This document shows positions 1-11,258 of a DNA stretch of 64,000 nt, in pieces (positions within the stretch are counted from its first letter, which is position 1; the number at the start of each line of letters is the position of its first letter). The DNA is taken from positions 33,869 to 97,868 of the forward strand of contig JAQMWT010000164.1 in the NCBI GenBank assembly GCA_029834535.1. The letters are read 5' to 3'. The DNA is from Chrysophaeum taylorii. Its lineage: Eukaryota > Sar > Pelagophyceae > Pelagomonadales > Pelagomonadaceae. The translations under genes and the position numbers were made by a program. The notes below the pieces were generated by a model. It was not told the DNA's origin. It ran no database searches and was given only the letters and a program-made list of their open reading frames with translations.

Positions 1-1078
1 TTTCGGTCATCTCGGACGACTCGTCGTCGTCGTCGCGCGGCTTCCTAACTTTCGCTCGCGTTCGCGTGGGCGGCGGTACCTCCGAAGGTCGGAATTCTCC
101 CTCGAGACTGTTCGCTCGCCTCGGGCGATTCGGCATACGCAATTCATCTCTTTCACGTGTCAACGCGCTTGCTTGATCTTGGAGGGCGTCTGCTCGAGCA
201 TTGGCCATACGCAGTTGCTCTCGCACAATTTTTATCTCCTTCCGGTGTAGCCGTTCTTTTCGTTCGTTCTCTTCCCCTATTTGTTTTAAAAGTCGTTCTT
301 GCGCGCGTTCGTTCTCTTCGCGTAATGCCCGCAAGTGAGCCTCGTAGAACTCATTCATTTTCATTGCATCCGGGGGTTCTGCACGCGTTGACGGAGCTGT
401 CGATCGTCCTCCCGCCGTTCTCTCCGTGGGCTTGCCGTAGTTGTAGTTTAGCTCTTCTTCCTCGTCAACTTCTGTATCGTGCTCTTCTTCATCGTCATCA
501 TTATCATCATCATCATTCCGCTCGTTCGTCTCATCCTGACGGCTTGGCGGTTCTTCATATCGTAGCTGCTCGACGGCAGCATCATCGTCTTCCATATCGG
601 CTCTGGCTCGTTCTAGTCGGCCGAGATCAGAGCGGGTCCAAAATGGTTGAGTCGTCGTCGTTCTCGTGCTCCTTCGGCTCTGGAACTTCTAATCGTCCAC
701 GACACGCGTAATATCGTCGTTGCGTGCGTCTTCCACCGACAAATCTATCCGTACGGTGGGCGGCAGAACTCGTCTCTGCCCGGCAAACAATGCCTTATCC
801 GTGAGTTGCGATCTCACTCCGCTCGCCTGCGGCAGCGGTACCCGGGTTGCGCGTCGGTTAGCACCAAATCGCGCGTCGTCACTTCCGACGACTAACGTAT
901 CCGGCCGGGGAACTTTCCCACTGTAATGGTCCTTCTGGAATTCCTTGTCGGCGCGCTTGATCAGGGCGCGCACGGCTTGTCCGGACCGTGTAGAGAATGC
1001 AAGATGCACTAGTTCGCTGCGACCGATATAGTCGCTCGAATCTCGTATTCCTCCACCACCTATGGCGTAAGGAGACTT
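1..1078 (-). pseudogene. Open frame with internal TAG, runs off left edge (unknown)
   Basis: One minus-strand frame stays open from just after a TAA (1079-1081) to base 1, except for a single in-frame TAG at 689-691. The part before the TAG has a candidate GTG at 1009 but no clear ATG. The part after it has ATG at 593-595, an Asp/Glu-rich stretch, then a charged heptad-like helix rich in Glu, Arg, Leu and Gln that looks like a coiled coil. The protein continues beyond the window. I recognise no domain. It lies next to repeats, so it could be a decayed mobile-element ORF, one exon of a gene, or a gene with a recoded or erroneous stop. The uninterrupted frame either side of the TAG is what is directly seen. 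Confidence 0.4.
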
Positions 1079-1096
1079 TTAGGGGCTACCTGGCAT

Positions 1097-1704
1097 GCCT
1101 TCGAATCCTGGCTCGCCGATCGCGTCCGTGCCCTTGGTGGGATCACTGGACGAGGATGGCCGTTCTCCCGCCACGCGACCACAAACAACTCCTGCGCCTG
1201 GTCCTCTCAACTTGAGGATCGGCTGTTGCTTTATGATCAAGGATATATCGAAAATCAGAAATCAGGGTGACACATGTCACGGAAAAGGAAGATGATGTCA
1301 TAGAAAACTCAGACATCATCGGAACGGAGTAGGGTGCCCCTGATAAGGGGGGGCCCTAGAAGAGGGGTAAGCCTTAGGAGGCGGGAGTTGCCGCCACAGT
1401 GCCTTCGAATCCTGGCTCGCCGATCGCGTCCGTGCCCTTGGTGGGATCACTGGACGAGGATGGCCGTTCTCCCGCCACGCGACCACAAACAACTCCCGCG
1501 CCTGGTCCTCTCAACTTGAGGACCGGCTGTTGCTTTATGATCAAGGATATATCGAAAATCGGAAATCAGGGTGACATGCGTCACGGAAAAGGAAGATGAT
1601 GTCATAGAAAACTCTGACATCATCGGAACGGAGTAGGGTGCCCCTGATAAGGGGGGGGCCTAGAAGAGGGGTAAGCCTTAGGAGGCGGGAGTTGCCGCCA
1701 CAGT
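1097..1704. repeat. 304-bp tandem direct duplication (two copies)
   Basis: Two nearly identical 304-bp units lie head to tail, 1097-1400 and 1401-1704. Each starts GCCTTCGAATCCTGGCTCGC and ends GTTGCCGCCACAGT. They differ by a handful of substitutions and by the length of one G run. No convincing gene lies inside. The following 1705-2039 stretch shows nothing I can name. Confidence 0.9.
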
Positions 1705-2039
1705 TCCGATATGTTCGGCCGGCGCCGAGATCTCGCCCCGCATGGGAAAAGTTTAGGAAGTCCCAGTCGTCGCAGCCGAGGCCGTGCTCCGGCGCCTGGC
1801 TGTCAGAGACTCGCCCGCAAGTGCGCGTCAAACCCGCGTACCGTCCCCGCGCCGCAGCGTGCGAGATTGCTGTAGTAGGCGGAGTGCTTGTTGAACCGAA
1901 AGAGTCCTTATGGTGGTGCGCCCGCCGGTGCCATGGCTGGAAGCGTTGCAAGCGCGTTGTAGAACGCCAAATAGGCTTATTGAAGCGGCCTGACTTATTA
2001 TTACGAAAGCCTCGTCCGTTATTTCGCGACCGTATCTGT

Positions 2040-2180
2040 CGACTACACTGCCCAGTTTTCTTTTTTTTTCTCGAGGGGCAAGCCCCCCGAACCCCGAGAT
2101 TGGGGGGCTCTGAGATTGGGGGGCTTTGCCCCGCAAACCCCCCGCCGCCCCCCGGCCCCCCGCACCCCCCAGCGCTTGCG
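2040..2180. repeat. G-run/C-run hairpin element (copy a)
   Basis: After a T-rich run the sequence alternates GGGGGGCT/AAGCCCCCC blocks that can fold on themselves, followed by long C runs. The same T-rich lead-in and G/C blocks occur near 53915-54030 and 56800-56900, at the start of the two large tandem modules, so this is a dispersed repeat. From 2181 to 2851 I see no gene, only a small direct repeat ATCAAAAATTTAAC near 2405-2432. Confidence 0.6.
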
Positions 2181-2851
2181 GACCAGAACTGCTTCTCTCT
2201 TCCGCTCCCATGACTTCTTCGTCATAAACCATTTCTTAGTTGGCACGGTTCCGCTCGCTCGATTTCGGCGCCCGACTTCTCGATTTGCCGCCCGTGGGAT
2301 CAGGAACGAATGGACCCTCTCGGCGGCGGCGGCGGCAAAATCAAAATCGCGTTCGAGCGCCGAGGCGGCGCCGATGACGCTGATGACGTCGTTTCTGGCT
2401 GTATCAAAAATTTAACGATATCAAAAATTTAACCACCTGCCCAGATCTTGTAACACAGTTATTATTTTTAGTATGTAAAAAAAATCTTGAAGCGCTGGCT
2501 CTGTAAACAACACACGACGTATCATAAAGATTCTGCGGATCTGATGACGCTCTCCACACAGGATGGAACCAACCAAAATGGTGACGAACGAAAACGCGAT
2601 GACTCAATATTCAGCTGTCCACGACGACGAACGCACTCCTTCATTCTTGTGTTGTTTTTTTCTCCTCTCCCACACGACCTCCCTCCAAGAGCGTCCGTTG
2701 GTTGTGAAGTTGCCTAAATCTCTCACGTCCGTTATGTTCGACTGGGGTTCAACGAAGCATGTTCTGAGTTGGTATTGAATTTCCGGGCACAGAAGGGTGA
2801 ACGGGGGTTCTGTTCTTGGGACAAAGTCATAGCGCCCAGGCGTCAAATAGA

Positions 2852-5800
2852 ATGGCAGTGGTGGGAGCGATGATGCTGCTCATGCTGGGTATCGTGGGGG
2901 CCCACCCCAACGACCTCGATTGCGACCGGGTGCTAGGCGTCGGAGAGACGATCATGTTTCAGACCTCCGAGGCAAGCACGGATCGATTTGGAATTTTCGA
3001 ACGCAGCGGCGTCGAAATCTCCTGCGGCGGCACGTATGTCGCCGGCGAGACGCTGACGGCCAAGCTCGACGACATCACCGATGCCGAGTACGTGATGGAA
3101 CTGACCGGGGCGACCTTCACGGAGGAGTGCGACGACGGCTGCGACACGTCGAGATGCGGCGACATCGCGCCGAGCGGCGACGGTCACGAGGTGACGGCGC
3201 CGACCGACGGCTCTGACATCACGTTGGTGATCGGGTGGGCCGCCGGCTTTAGCACCGTCTACATCACCGATACGTGTACCCTCACGGCAGAAGCCTCGGA
3301 TGATCCCGCGACCGACGACCCCGCGACCGACGACCCGGCGTTGGACGTGAGCAGTATTTTTGGTTACCTCGTCGACGTATTGTGTTGGGAGCTCGAAAAC
3401 CACATTGCTGTGGATGGCGCCGACCTTCTTAACAGTCCCGAGGATCACACGATCCACTGCATGCGCGACATCCAGGAATGCCGCGACAGCGGGTTTGGGG
3501 TTTTGGTGAAACAGGCGGACGGTACCTACGATCTCGCGTACGCCTTCGACGAGGCTGGGAACGCGGCGGCGCTGGCGCTCGTCGACGAGACTGATCTCAT
3601 CGACAACGTGACGGTGACGGTGTCGGGTGTGGAGACGGGGTCACTGGTCACCGATTTTTCGGTTCCCGAGTTAACGCAGGTCAGCATCCGGCTCCACGAG
3701 ACGATCTCGCACACGGGCTTTCTCGTCGACATCCTGTGCTGGGAGCTCGAAGGCCACGTGGCCATCGACGGCGCCGACCTCGACGAAAACCCCGAAGACC
3801 ACTCGATCCACTGTATGCGCGATATCCAGGAATGTCGCGAGAACGGCCACGGCATTCTCGAGCTCACCGAGGACGAGTGTGGCTACGATCTGGCTTACAC
3901 CTTCGACTCGGCCGGCAGCGAGCTCGCCCTCGCGTACGTCGACGCCACCGACAAAATAGACAACGTCATCGTTACCGTCACGGGAGAGCGCGACTCCGAT
4001 GGGATTATGTATGTGGAGACTTTGGTGGAAGAGAGCCATCAGATTCACGAGGGATACCTCGTCGATCTCTACTGCTGGAACCTCGAGGGTCACATCGCCT
4101 TCGACGGCGCCGACCTCGTCAACTCGCCCGAGGACCACTCGATCAAGTGCTTCACCGACGTCCCTCAATGCCGCGTCAACGGGTTTGGGCTGCTCCAAGA
4201 CGAGGACGGCGACGGAAGGTACAACCTCACCTTCACTTTCGACTCGGGCTCTGACCAGACGGTCTTGAATTTCATCGACAACGCGACCATCGCCGACACG
4301 GTGTTCGTGCGCGTCGCCGGGACCCCGCAGGCAGCCGACGCGACGATTCTCGAAGACGTAAGCATCGACCTGGTGCCGCACGAGTGCGATGCTGTTGCCG
4401 CGGGGGATGATGTCACGGTTACCGGCTTTTTGGTGGATATCTTGTGTTGGGAGCTCGAAGACCATATTGCTGTGGACGGCGCCGACCTCCTCAACAGCCC
4501 CGAGGACCACGATCCACTGCATGCGCGATATCCAGGCCTGCCGCGACAGCGGGTTTGGGGTTTTGGTGAAGCAGGCGGACGGTACTTACGATCTTGCGTA
4601 CGCCTTCGATGAGGCTGGGAACGCGGCGGCGCTGGCGCTCGTCGACGAGACTGATCTCATCGACAACGTGACTGTCACCGTGACGGCGACGGCTACGGGG
4701 TCCCTGGTCACAGATTTCTTGGTGCCCGAACTTACGACGGTTAGCATCCGGCTCCACGAGACGATCTCGCACACGGGCTTTCTCGTCGACATCCTGTGCT
4801 GGGAGCTCGAAGGCCACGTGGCCATCGACGGCGCCGACCTCGACGAAAACCCCGAAGACCACTCGATCCACTGTATGCGCGATATCCAGGAATGTCGCGA
4901 GAACGGCCACGGCATTCTCGAGCTCACCGAGGACGAGTGTGGCTACGATCTGGCTTACACCTTCGACTCGGCCGGCAGCGAGCTCGCCCTCGCGTACGTC
5001 GACGCCACCGACAAAATAGACAACGTCATCGTTACCGTCACGGGAGAGCGCGACTCCGATGGGATTATGTATGTGGAGACTTTGGTGGAAGAGAGCCATC
5101 AGATTCACGAGGGATACCTCGTCGACCTCTACTGCTGGAACCTCGAGGGTCACATCGCCTTCGACGGCGCCGACCTCGTCAACTCGCCCGAGGACCACTC
5201 GATCAAGTGCTTCACCGACGTCCCTCAATGCCGCGTCAACGGGTTTGGGCTGCTCCAAGACGAGGACGGCGACGGAAGGTACAACCTCACCTTCACTTTC
5301 GACTCGGGCTCTGACCAGACGGTCTTGAATTTCATCGACAACGCGACCATCGCCGACACGGTGTTCGTGCGCGTCGCCGGGACCCCGCAGGCAGCCGACG
5401 CGACGATTCTCGAAGACGTAAGCATCGACCTGGTGCCGCACGAGTGCGATGCTGTTGCCGCGGGGGATGATGTCACGGTTACCGGCTTTTTGGTGGATAT
5501 CTTGTGTTGGGAGCTCGAAGACCATATTGCTGTGGACGGCGCCGACCTCCTCAACAGCCCCGAGGACCACACGATCCACTGCATGCGCGATATCCAGGCC
5601 TGCCGCGACAGCGGGTTTGGGGTTTTGGTGAAGCAGGCGGACGGTACTTACGATCTTGCGTACGCCTTCGATGAGGCTGGGAACGCGGCGGCGCTGGCGC
5701 TCGTCGACGAGACTGATCTCATCGACAACGTGACTGTCACCGTGACGGCGACGGCTACGGGGTCCCTGGTCACAGATTTCTTGGTGCCCGAACTTACGAC

Positions 5801-8288
5801 GGTTAGCATCCGGCTCCACGAGACGATCTCGCACACGGGCTTTCTCGTCGACATCCTGTGCTGGGAGCTCGAAGGCCACGTGGCCATCGACGGCGCCGAC
5901 CTCGACGAAAACCCCGAAGACCACTCGATCCACTGTATGCGCGATATCCAGGAATGTCGCGAGAACGGCCACGGCATTCTCGAGCTCACCGAGGACGAGT
6001 GTGGCTACGATCTGGCTTACACCTTCGACTCGGCCGGCAGCGAGCTCGCCCTCGCGTACGTCGACGCCACCGACAAAATAGACAACGTCATCGTTACCGT
6101 CACGGGAGAGCGCGACTCCGATGGGATTATGTATGTGGAGACTTTGGTAGAGGAGAGCTATCAGATTCACGAGGGATACCTCGTCGACCTCTACTGCTGG
6201 AATCTCGATGGTCACATCGCCTTCGACGGCGCCGACCTCGTCAACTCGCCCGAGGACCACACGATCAAGTGCTTCACCGACGTCCCTCAATGCCGCGTCA
6301 ACGGGTTTGGGCTGCTCCAAGACGAGGACGGCGACGGAAGGTACAACCTCACCTTCACTTTCGACTCGGGCTCTGACCAGACGGTCTTGAATTTCATCGA
6401 CAACGCGACCATCGCCGACACGGTGTTCGTGCGCGTCGCCGGCACCCCGCAGGCAGCCGACGCGACGATTCTCGAAGACGTGAGCGTCGACCTCGTCCCC
6501 CAATCCGGGTGCGACGCGAGCCTCGCGCCGACTGCCACCGCGTGCAGCGCCTTTCCGTCGGACGACCCCGAATTCGAGCACATGGCGTCCCTCGACGCGA
6601 ACGTACTCTTGTACTGGACGATCGAAACCGAAGGAGACGAGGACGACAGCTTCTATCCCGCCATCCGTGCGTCGGTCGCGAAAACCGGGGACGGATGGGT
6701 ATCTCTCGGGTATTCGCTCGACGAGTTAATGGAAGGCAGCTTCGCGGTCCTGAGTACGGACGGCGCAGCCCCCGAGAAGTACGAACTCACGGGCCGAACG
6801 GTACCCGTGCTGATGGACGCCGAGTTCCAGACTCTCGCGGACGCGACTACTTCGGTCGTCGACGGCAACTTGGTCGTGTCGTTTACCAAGACGCTCGCGG
6901 AAGCCGGGGAGGTGGAGATCGAGGCGTCGGGGACCACCTGGGGCTACTTCTTGTTCGCGTACGGCGACGACTCGCTCGCGTACCACGTCGGCAGCCGCGG
7001 CGCGATCCAGATCGACCTCTCCCCCGTATGCGACCCTTCGGCGACTCCTGCTCCCACGCCGGTCTCGGCGGCTCCCACGTCCGCGGCGACCTGCGAGTCC
7101 GACGACCCCGACTACGACTTTGCTCTGCCCATCGACGGATCCTTCACCTTTTACTGGCGCGTCCTCGAGGACGGCGACGAGGAAGACGACTTTTACCCCG
7201 CGCTTCGGGGTCGGTTTCTCTTGGCGGGCGGCGGCTACGCCGCGCTGGCCACTTCGACCGATACGGCGATGCCGGGCTCGGACGCGATCATCGGCATCGA
7301 CGACGCAGTCCCCGAAAAGTACGAGATCACGGGTCGCACGCTCGACTCGGTCTCGGCGCGATCGGCTTCGCAGCAAACCCTCGTCGACGCCTCGTGCTCT
7401 TCGATCGACATCGATGGCCAGTCCTACCTCGACTGCCGCTTCGTCAAAGATATGGTCGAAGACGGCGAGATCGAAATCCTCGCCTCGGGCATGAACCAGT
7501 TTGTCTGGGCGCGCGGCTCGGGCTCCCTCGCGTACCACCAATCTGACCGCGGCGCCCTGACGTTGGACCTCTCCTCCTGCGCGGCCTCCGCCCAGTCGCT
7601 CAAACCCGTATCCTCGTCGGCCATCAGGATCCATGGTCGTTTTATGATCGCCGCGTGGGCCTACTGCGCGCCCGTCGGGGTTATCTTCGCGCGCGCCAAG
7701 CACGCGGCCCTCCGCGCCGGCTTCTTCAAGACCTGGCTCTACCTCCACATGTTCGTCCAGCTCATGGCCCTAATCATGACGGCCGTCGGCTTCGCCAAGG
7801 CCTACGAGGCGATCAAGGATGCCGACGTCGACATCGACCACCTCACCTACAGGCACCCCAAGCTCGGGGTTGGCGTCATGATCAGCGGCTGCGTCCAGCT
7901 CCTGATGGGCCTCCTCCGTCCGCACCCCCCTCACAAGGGCGAGGCCAAGTCCATTCAGCGCTGGATCTTCGAGGGTTTGCACCGTCTCTTCGGCTACGGC
8001 GGTATCGTCCTCGGCGTGATCACCATGCTCTCGGGCATCGAGAAAGCCATGGAACTCGACCACATCGCCGCGCAACGTCCGTGGAACACTGCGGTCATCG
8101 CGCCCGTCGCGACCACTGTCTTCGTCCTCGTCGTCACCACCGTCTACATCTACTTGACCACGCCCGCGGCAGACACCTCCGAATCCTCGTCCTACGCCGA
8201 CGTCGAAAAGGCTGTTGCCGAGAAGGTCGACGCGCCGCAGGAGGCCGAGATGGTCGAGGCCAAAAACAACGACGACAAGGGCGTGTAA
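2852..8288 (+). CDS. DOMON/cytochrome b561 membrane protein with nine Cys/His repeats; frame broken by 2-bp deletion
   Basis: Predicted trans-membrane electron-transfer protein of the CYBDOM type. ATG 2852 opens a clear signal peptide (Met, then a Leu/Met/Val-rich core, cut near GAHPND); an earlier in-frame ATG at 2816 would spoil it. Order: a Cys-containing N-terminal domain; nine ~118-aa repeats; two DOMON-like beta domains (about 6570-7020 and 7095-7580); a cytochrome b561 core of five hydrophobic helices (about 7620-8160). Candidate haem-ligand His are visible in HGRF, LHMF, HPKLG and LHRLFGYG. CYBDOM proteins of animals and plants pass electrons across membranes, for example to ferric iron. 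A 2-bp loss after 4510 (GACCAC against GACCACAC in the sister copies) shifts the frame. The gene is either a young pseudogene or carries a sequence error; intact it would be about 1,810 aa. Confidence 0.88.
3350..6510 (+). repeat. Nine-domain coding repeat array, three A-B-C super-repeats of 1062 bp
   Basis: Each domain carries G(Y/F)LVD, a Cys-Trp, an isolated His, DGADL, PEDH, a (H/K)C, a further Cys after about seven residues, and GFG or GHG. Three diverged versions (A, B, C) recur in the order ABC-ABC-ABC. The second and third super-repeats are almost identical at DNA level, and B-C of the first matches too over several hundred bases. The period is 1062 bp (1060 where the 2-bp deletion lies). 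This pattern implies recent unequal exchange or gene conversion. Long open frames on the opposite strand are by-products of the repeats. Confidence 0.95.
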
Positions 8289-8863
8289 ACGTGTTGCCGC
8301 TTGGTATTGTGTGACCCGGGACCAACTCACGAGATAGACTGATTGATGTTCTCGTCGGCGCCCACCATCATCATCATCATCAATCATCCGCGCGCTGTGC
8401 CTGTCATGCATTTCTTCATCGTTGTGCTGATCCTTTTCTCCTGGTGTCATTGCCCGATCTCTGGCTTTCCTTGCCTCTCCAACAGTCGTCGTCACATCGT
8501 GCGCCCCTTGAAGCGACGCTTATCTTCTCTTCTCTTCGCGGGATCTCATCTCAACTCAACTCAGCTCAGCTCAGCTCAGCTCAGCTCACTCGCGAGGGGT
8601 GTTAACACCACGAACCTTCGATAAACAAACGCATTGTGAATGAATAAGAGAAGAAGACTCCGGGCCTGTCTGGCTTTACATCCCATGTCGCGGCGTAAAA
8701 ACACTTGTAGGAAAGTGATCCTATCTCAAGTCAATCTAATGAGCTGGGCTGGGCTGGGCTGCGCACCACCTGACTCAAGAATTAAAATACTACCGCGGGT
8801 GCAAAATGAGAATGTCTCAGAAGACGGTGGAAGCCCATCGTTCGTAGCGGGCGTATACTTATT
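8289..8863. other. Convergent intergenic region with simple repeats
   Basis: No gene seen between two convergent genes. It holds a CTCAA/CTCAG pentamer run at about 8549-8588 and a short GGGCT run near 8746-8762. Confidence 0.6.
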
Positions 8864-9691
8864 TTAGTCATTACCGAGAGGTGGCCACGAAACCGCAAAC
8901 TCGAATTCGAAGGGAGCCGTCAACAGGGCCGCCGATGAAGGGCGTCGTGGTCTCGCCTCAAGTTGCTCCTCGGCAGTCGCCGCTCGTGCGTCGTCGTCGC
9001 GCGGGTCGTTCGCCGCGTCGTCGTCGTCGTCAGCGGGCGATTCTACTAGGAACGTTTCTCGTTCGAAGTATTCAATTTGTCGATGAGAGGGTTCGCGGTC
9101 TGGAGTGAGGCTGACCGTCATCTGGGCGATGAAGGCGTCGACGTCATCCTCATCCTCGACGACCCTCTCCCTCACGCACCACGGGCACACGTAAGTCTTG
9201 CCCTCGAGCGGGTCGCACGCGCACGAAACGCACAGGGGAGCATCGCAACAGGTCATTCGACGGCCTGACTCGTCGAGGTCTTTGTAGCAGATTGAACACT
9301 GGCTAGGTTCGCCCGTGGCCTCGGCGCAGGACGTGTGGTCAAGGCTCGCGCGCATATCTTGGATCTGAGCTCGAGCGTCGGCGAGCTCGGCCTCGACGCG
9401 AAGACACGAGTTCGTCTTCCTTTCCACTTCAAGTTCGAGACGAACCAGATCCTCCATCAATACCTCGTTCTTGCTTTGCTGGCCGCGGGCGTGATTCTCG
9501 GCGTCGCGCAGGAGCTGCTTGAGCAGCAAATTCTCTTTCGTCAGCACGTCGTCGTCCTCGGCGAGAGTCGGCACGAAAACTCCGAGCCCGGCGCGGTCGC
9601 CGTTCTCGAAACGGACCCGAGATCTACGCCGCTGCCGACGCGCAGCCCCTTTGGTGTCGTACCGCGAGATGAGATCAGACACCCGCGGCAT
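8864..9691 (-). CDS. Coiled-coil protein with RING-like zinc finger
   Basis: The 275-aa product probably starts at the ATG at 9689-9691 (MPRVSDLISRYD), as the 50 codons upstream in the same frame are of unlike composition. An Arg-rich N-terminus is followed by about 80 residues of Glu/Leu/Arg heptads (coiled coil). A Cys cluster comes next: CSICYKDL, then TCCDAPLCVSC, then CPWC, with spacing like a RING or related treble-clef finger. The tail is acidic and Asp-rich. RING fingers usually recruit E2 enzymes for ubiquitin transfer. Here the expected His is not obvious, so a non-canonical RING or another zinc-binding fold is possible. No catalytic partner is visible nearby. Confidence 0.65.
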   Translation of the reverse strand: MPRVSDLISRYDTKGAARRQRRRSRVRFENGDRAGLGVFVPTLAEDDDVLTKENLLLKQLLRDAENHARGQQSKNEVLMEDLVRLELEVERKTNSCLRVEAELADARAQIQDMRASLDHTSCAEATGEPSQCSICYKDLDESGRRMTCCDAPLCVSCACDPLEGKTYVCPWCVRERVVEDEDDVDAFIAQMTVSLTPDREPSHRQIEYFERETFLVESPADDDDDAANDPRDDDARAATAEEQLEARPRRPSSAALLTAPFEFEFAVSWPPLGND

Positions 9692-10236
9692 GCTTCCCCC
9701 TCGCCAGCACTCCGCTTCTTCCGTGCGTTCCGGAAAACGAGAATTTTTTGCTGTGACACAATTGACTTTTGCCTTGAACGGATCGTCAAATTTGCGGAGG
9801 ATGGCGCGCGCCTTCCCTCGAAATAAAACAAAATAAATCAATCAAACAATCCTCACTTTTTTTTTTTTTTCTCTCTCCGACCCCGCGACAGGCTGCTGTC
9901 ACGAGGGAGCTCTCGTCAATCCATGTCGGCCGCCGCGAAGTTGCACCACCACGTCAGGTGTTGCTGTTTCTTTCTCCTTTCCATCGACTGGTTCCTCCGG
10001 GCCGCAGAGAACAACGACGCCGTTTTGTTCGTTCGTTCGTTCGTTTGTTTGTTTGTTAGGGTGTGTTTTGCAGCGTTGGCTTGTCACCGGCCAGGCGACG
10101 GATGCCCCGTTTTTTGACTCTTGCTGTTTTCAGCGCGTGCGCGCGAGACGTTCGAGCGACGAAGAGTGCGGGCGCCGCACGCTTCCATCTTCGTCGGACG
10201 TTAGCTGTTTGGGCCATTCATTCATTCATTCATTCA
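9692..10236. other. Intergenic region with microsatellites
   Basis: No convincing gene. A poly-T run lies near 9857, GTTC/GTTT repeats at about 10024-10055, and ATTC repeats at about 10215-10236 that end at the A preceding the first Helitron copy. Confidence 0.55.
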
Positions 10237-11258
10237 TCCTAACTACTAATCGACAGATGTTTGTCTGTCTGTCTGTTTGTTTGTCTGTCTGTCTGTTTGT
10301 CCCTCGATTTAGGGTAAGGATCAGGTAGGCGCGAGAGTAAGGATCAGGTAGGCGCGAGAGCCAGACAGTGATCCTCCAAGCCGTCTACGGCGACCTCGCA
10401 GACTATTTCCACGACCCGCGGCGGCTCTTTCAGCGCGCCATTCTCACGCCCCGTCGAAACGATGTTGTCGATGCTGACAACGCGCGCATGACCGCGGCCT
10501 TTTTCCCGGAGACGAGGCGTCGGAGTTCTTTTCGGCCGACTAGGTTGGGTCGGAAGACGACGCCTCGCTCTTTATAGTCGAGTTTTCGACTCCCTGACAA
10601 CCAACGGCATGCTGACTTTGATCGCGAGGTTAAAGTCTTCGCAACCTCGACCCGTCGCACGGCCTCTGCAACGGTACCAGATACATGATCGATCGTGTCG
10701 TTGTCACCGAGGCTCCTCCAACCTGTATCCCGTAAGGCCCGCCGACGCCAAACGATCACCAAGAGCCAGGGCCAGACGCCCCGCGAGGTCGTCCTCTTGC
10801 CCAAGCCCGTCTTCTGCCACGTCCAGCTCGTGGCTCTCTGTCGATCGGCCCCGAATATGCTCTTCTGAGTCGACGACTCCACCCTACCTCACGTGCTGCG
10901 CAATACCGATAAGCCCCCTCCCGGCGTCTACACGCGCACTGTAGGTGAACTTACGGGACCAGGTGAACTTACTGGGGTTTGAGATTGGGACTAGGTGAAT
11001 ATAGTGACCAGGTGAACTTAGGACCAGGTGACACAGGTTTTAGAGCAAAGGGATTTTAGAGTAAACTCACTCAAAGGTAGGCGGCGCGTGCGGATCAAAG
11101 CAGCTTAGATTGGCGGAGGCGAGAGCGACGAGCTCAAAGGAGTTGGTGTGAGCTAGGTGAACTTACTGACCAGGTGAACTTATATGAAACTTACTGGGAC
11201 CAGGTGAACTTACTGGGGTTAGAGATTGGGACTAGGTGAACTTACTGGCCTGCACTTG
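10237..11258 (+). mobile_element. Helitron-like element, copy 1 (non-autonomous)
   Basis: Starts TCCTAACTACTAATCGACAG just after an A and ends CCTGCACTTG just before a T, as expected for Helitron insertion between A and T. A GTCT/GTTT microsatellite follows the 5' end, then a 23-bp direct repeat (GTAAGGATCAGGTAGGCGCG core). The middle third is a broken remnant of the PIF1-like helicase C-terminus of Helitron Rep/Hel proteins: FQRAILTPRRNDVVDADNAR, LRNLDPSHGHCNGTRYMIDR-like (altered here) and a motif-VI-like KSQGQTPREV, in different frames. The last third is made of iterated CCAGGTGAACTTACTGG units with a near-palindromic CCAG/CTGG border. Confidence 0.8.

Noticed and set aside
1095-1115. TTCGAATCC, a tRNA T-loop-like string
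   Set aside because: No acceptor, D or anticodon stems could be found around either copy.
1638-2213. 191-codon plus-strand open frame starting in the 304-bp repeat
   Set aside because: It begins inside a duplicated non-coding repeat and ends in the G/C hairpin block; composition is not protein-like.
4491-6581. Long open frame (~700 codons) opposite the b561 repeats
   Set aside because: It is the antisense of a GC-rich coding repeat; its translation mirrors the period of the plus-strand domains and has no independent features.
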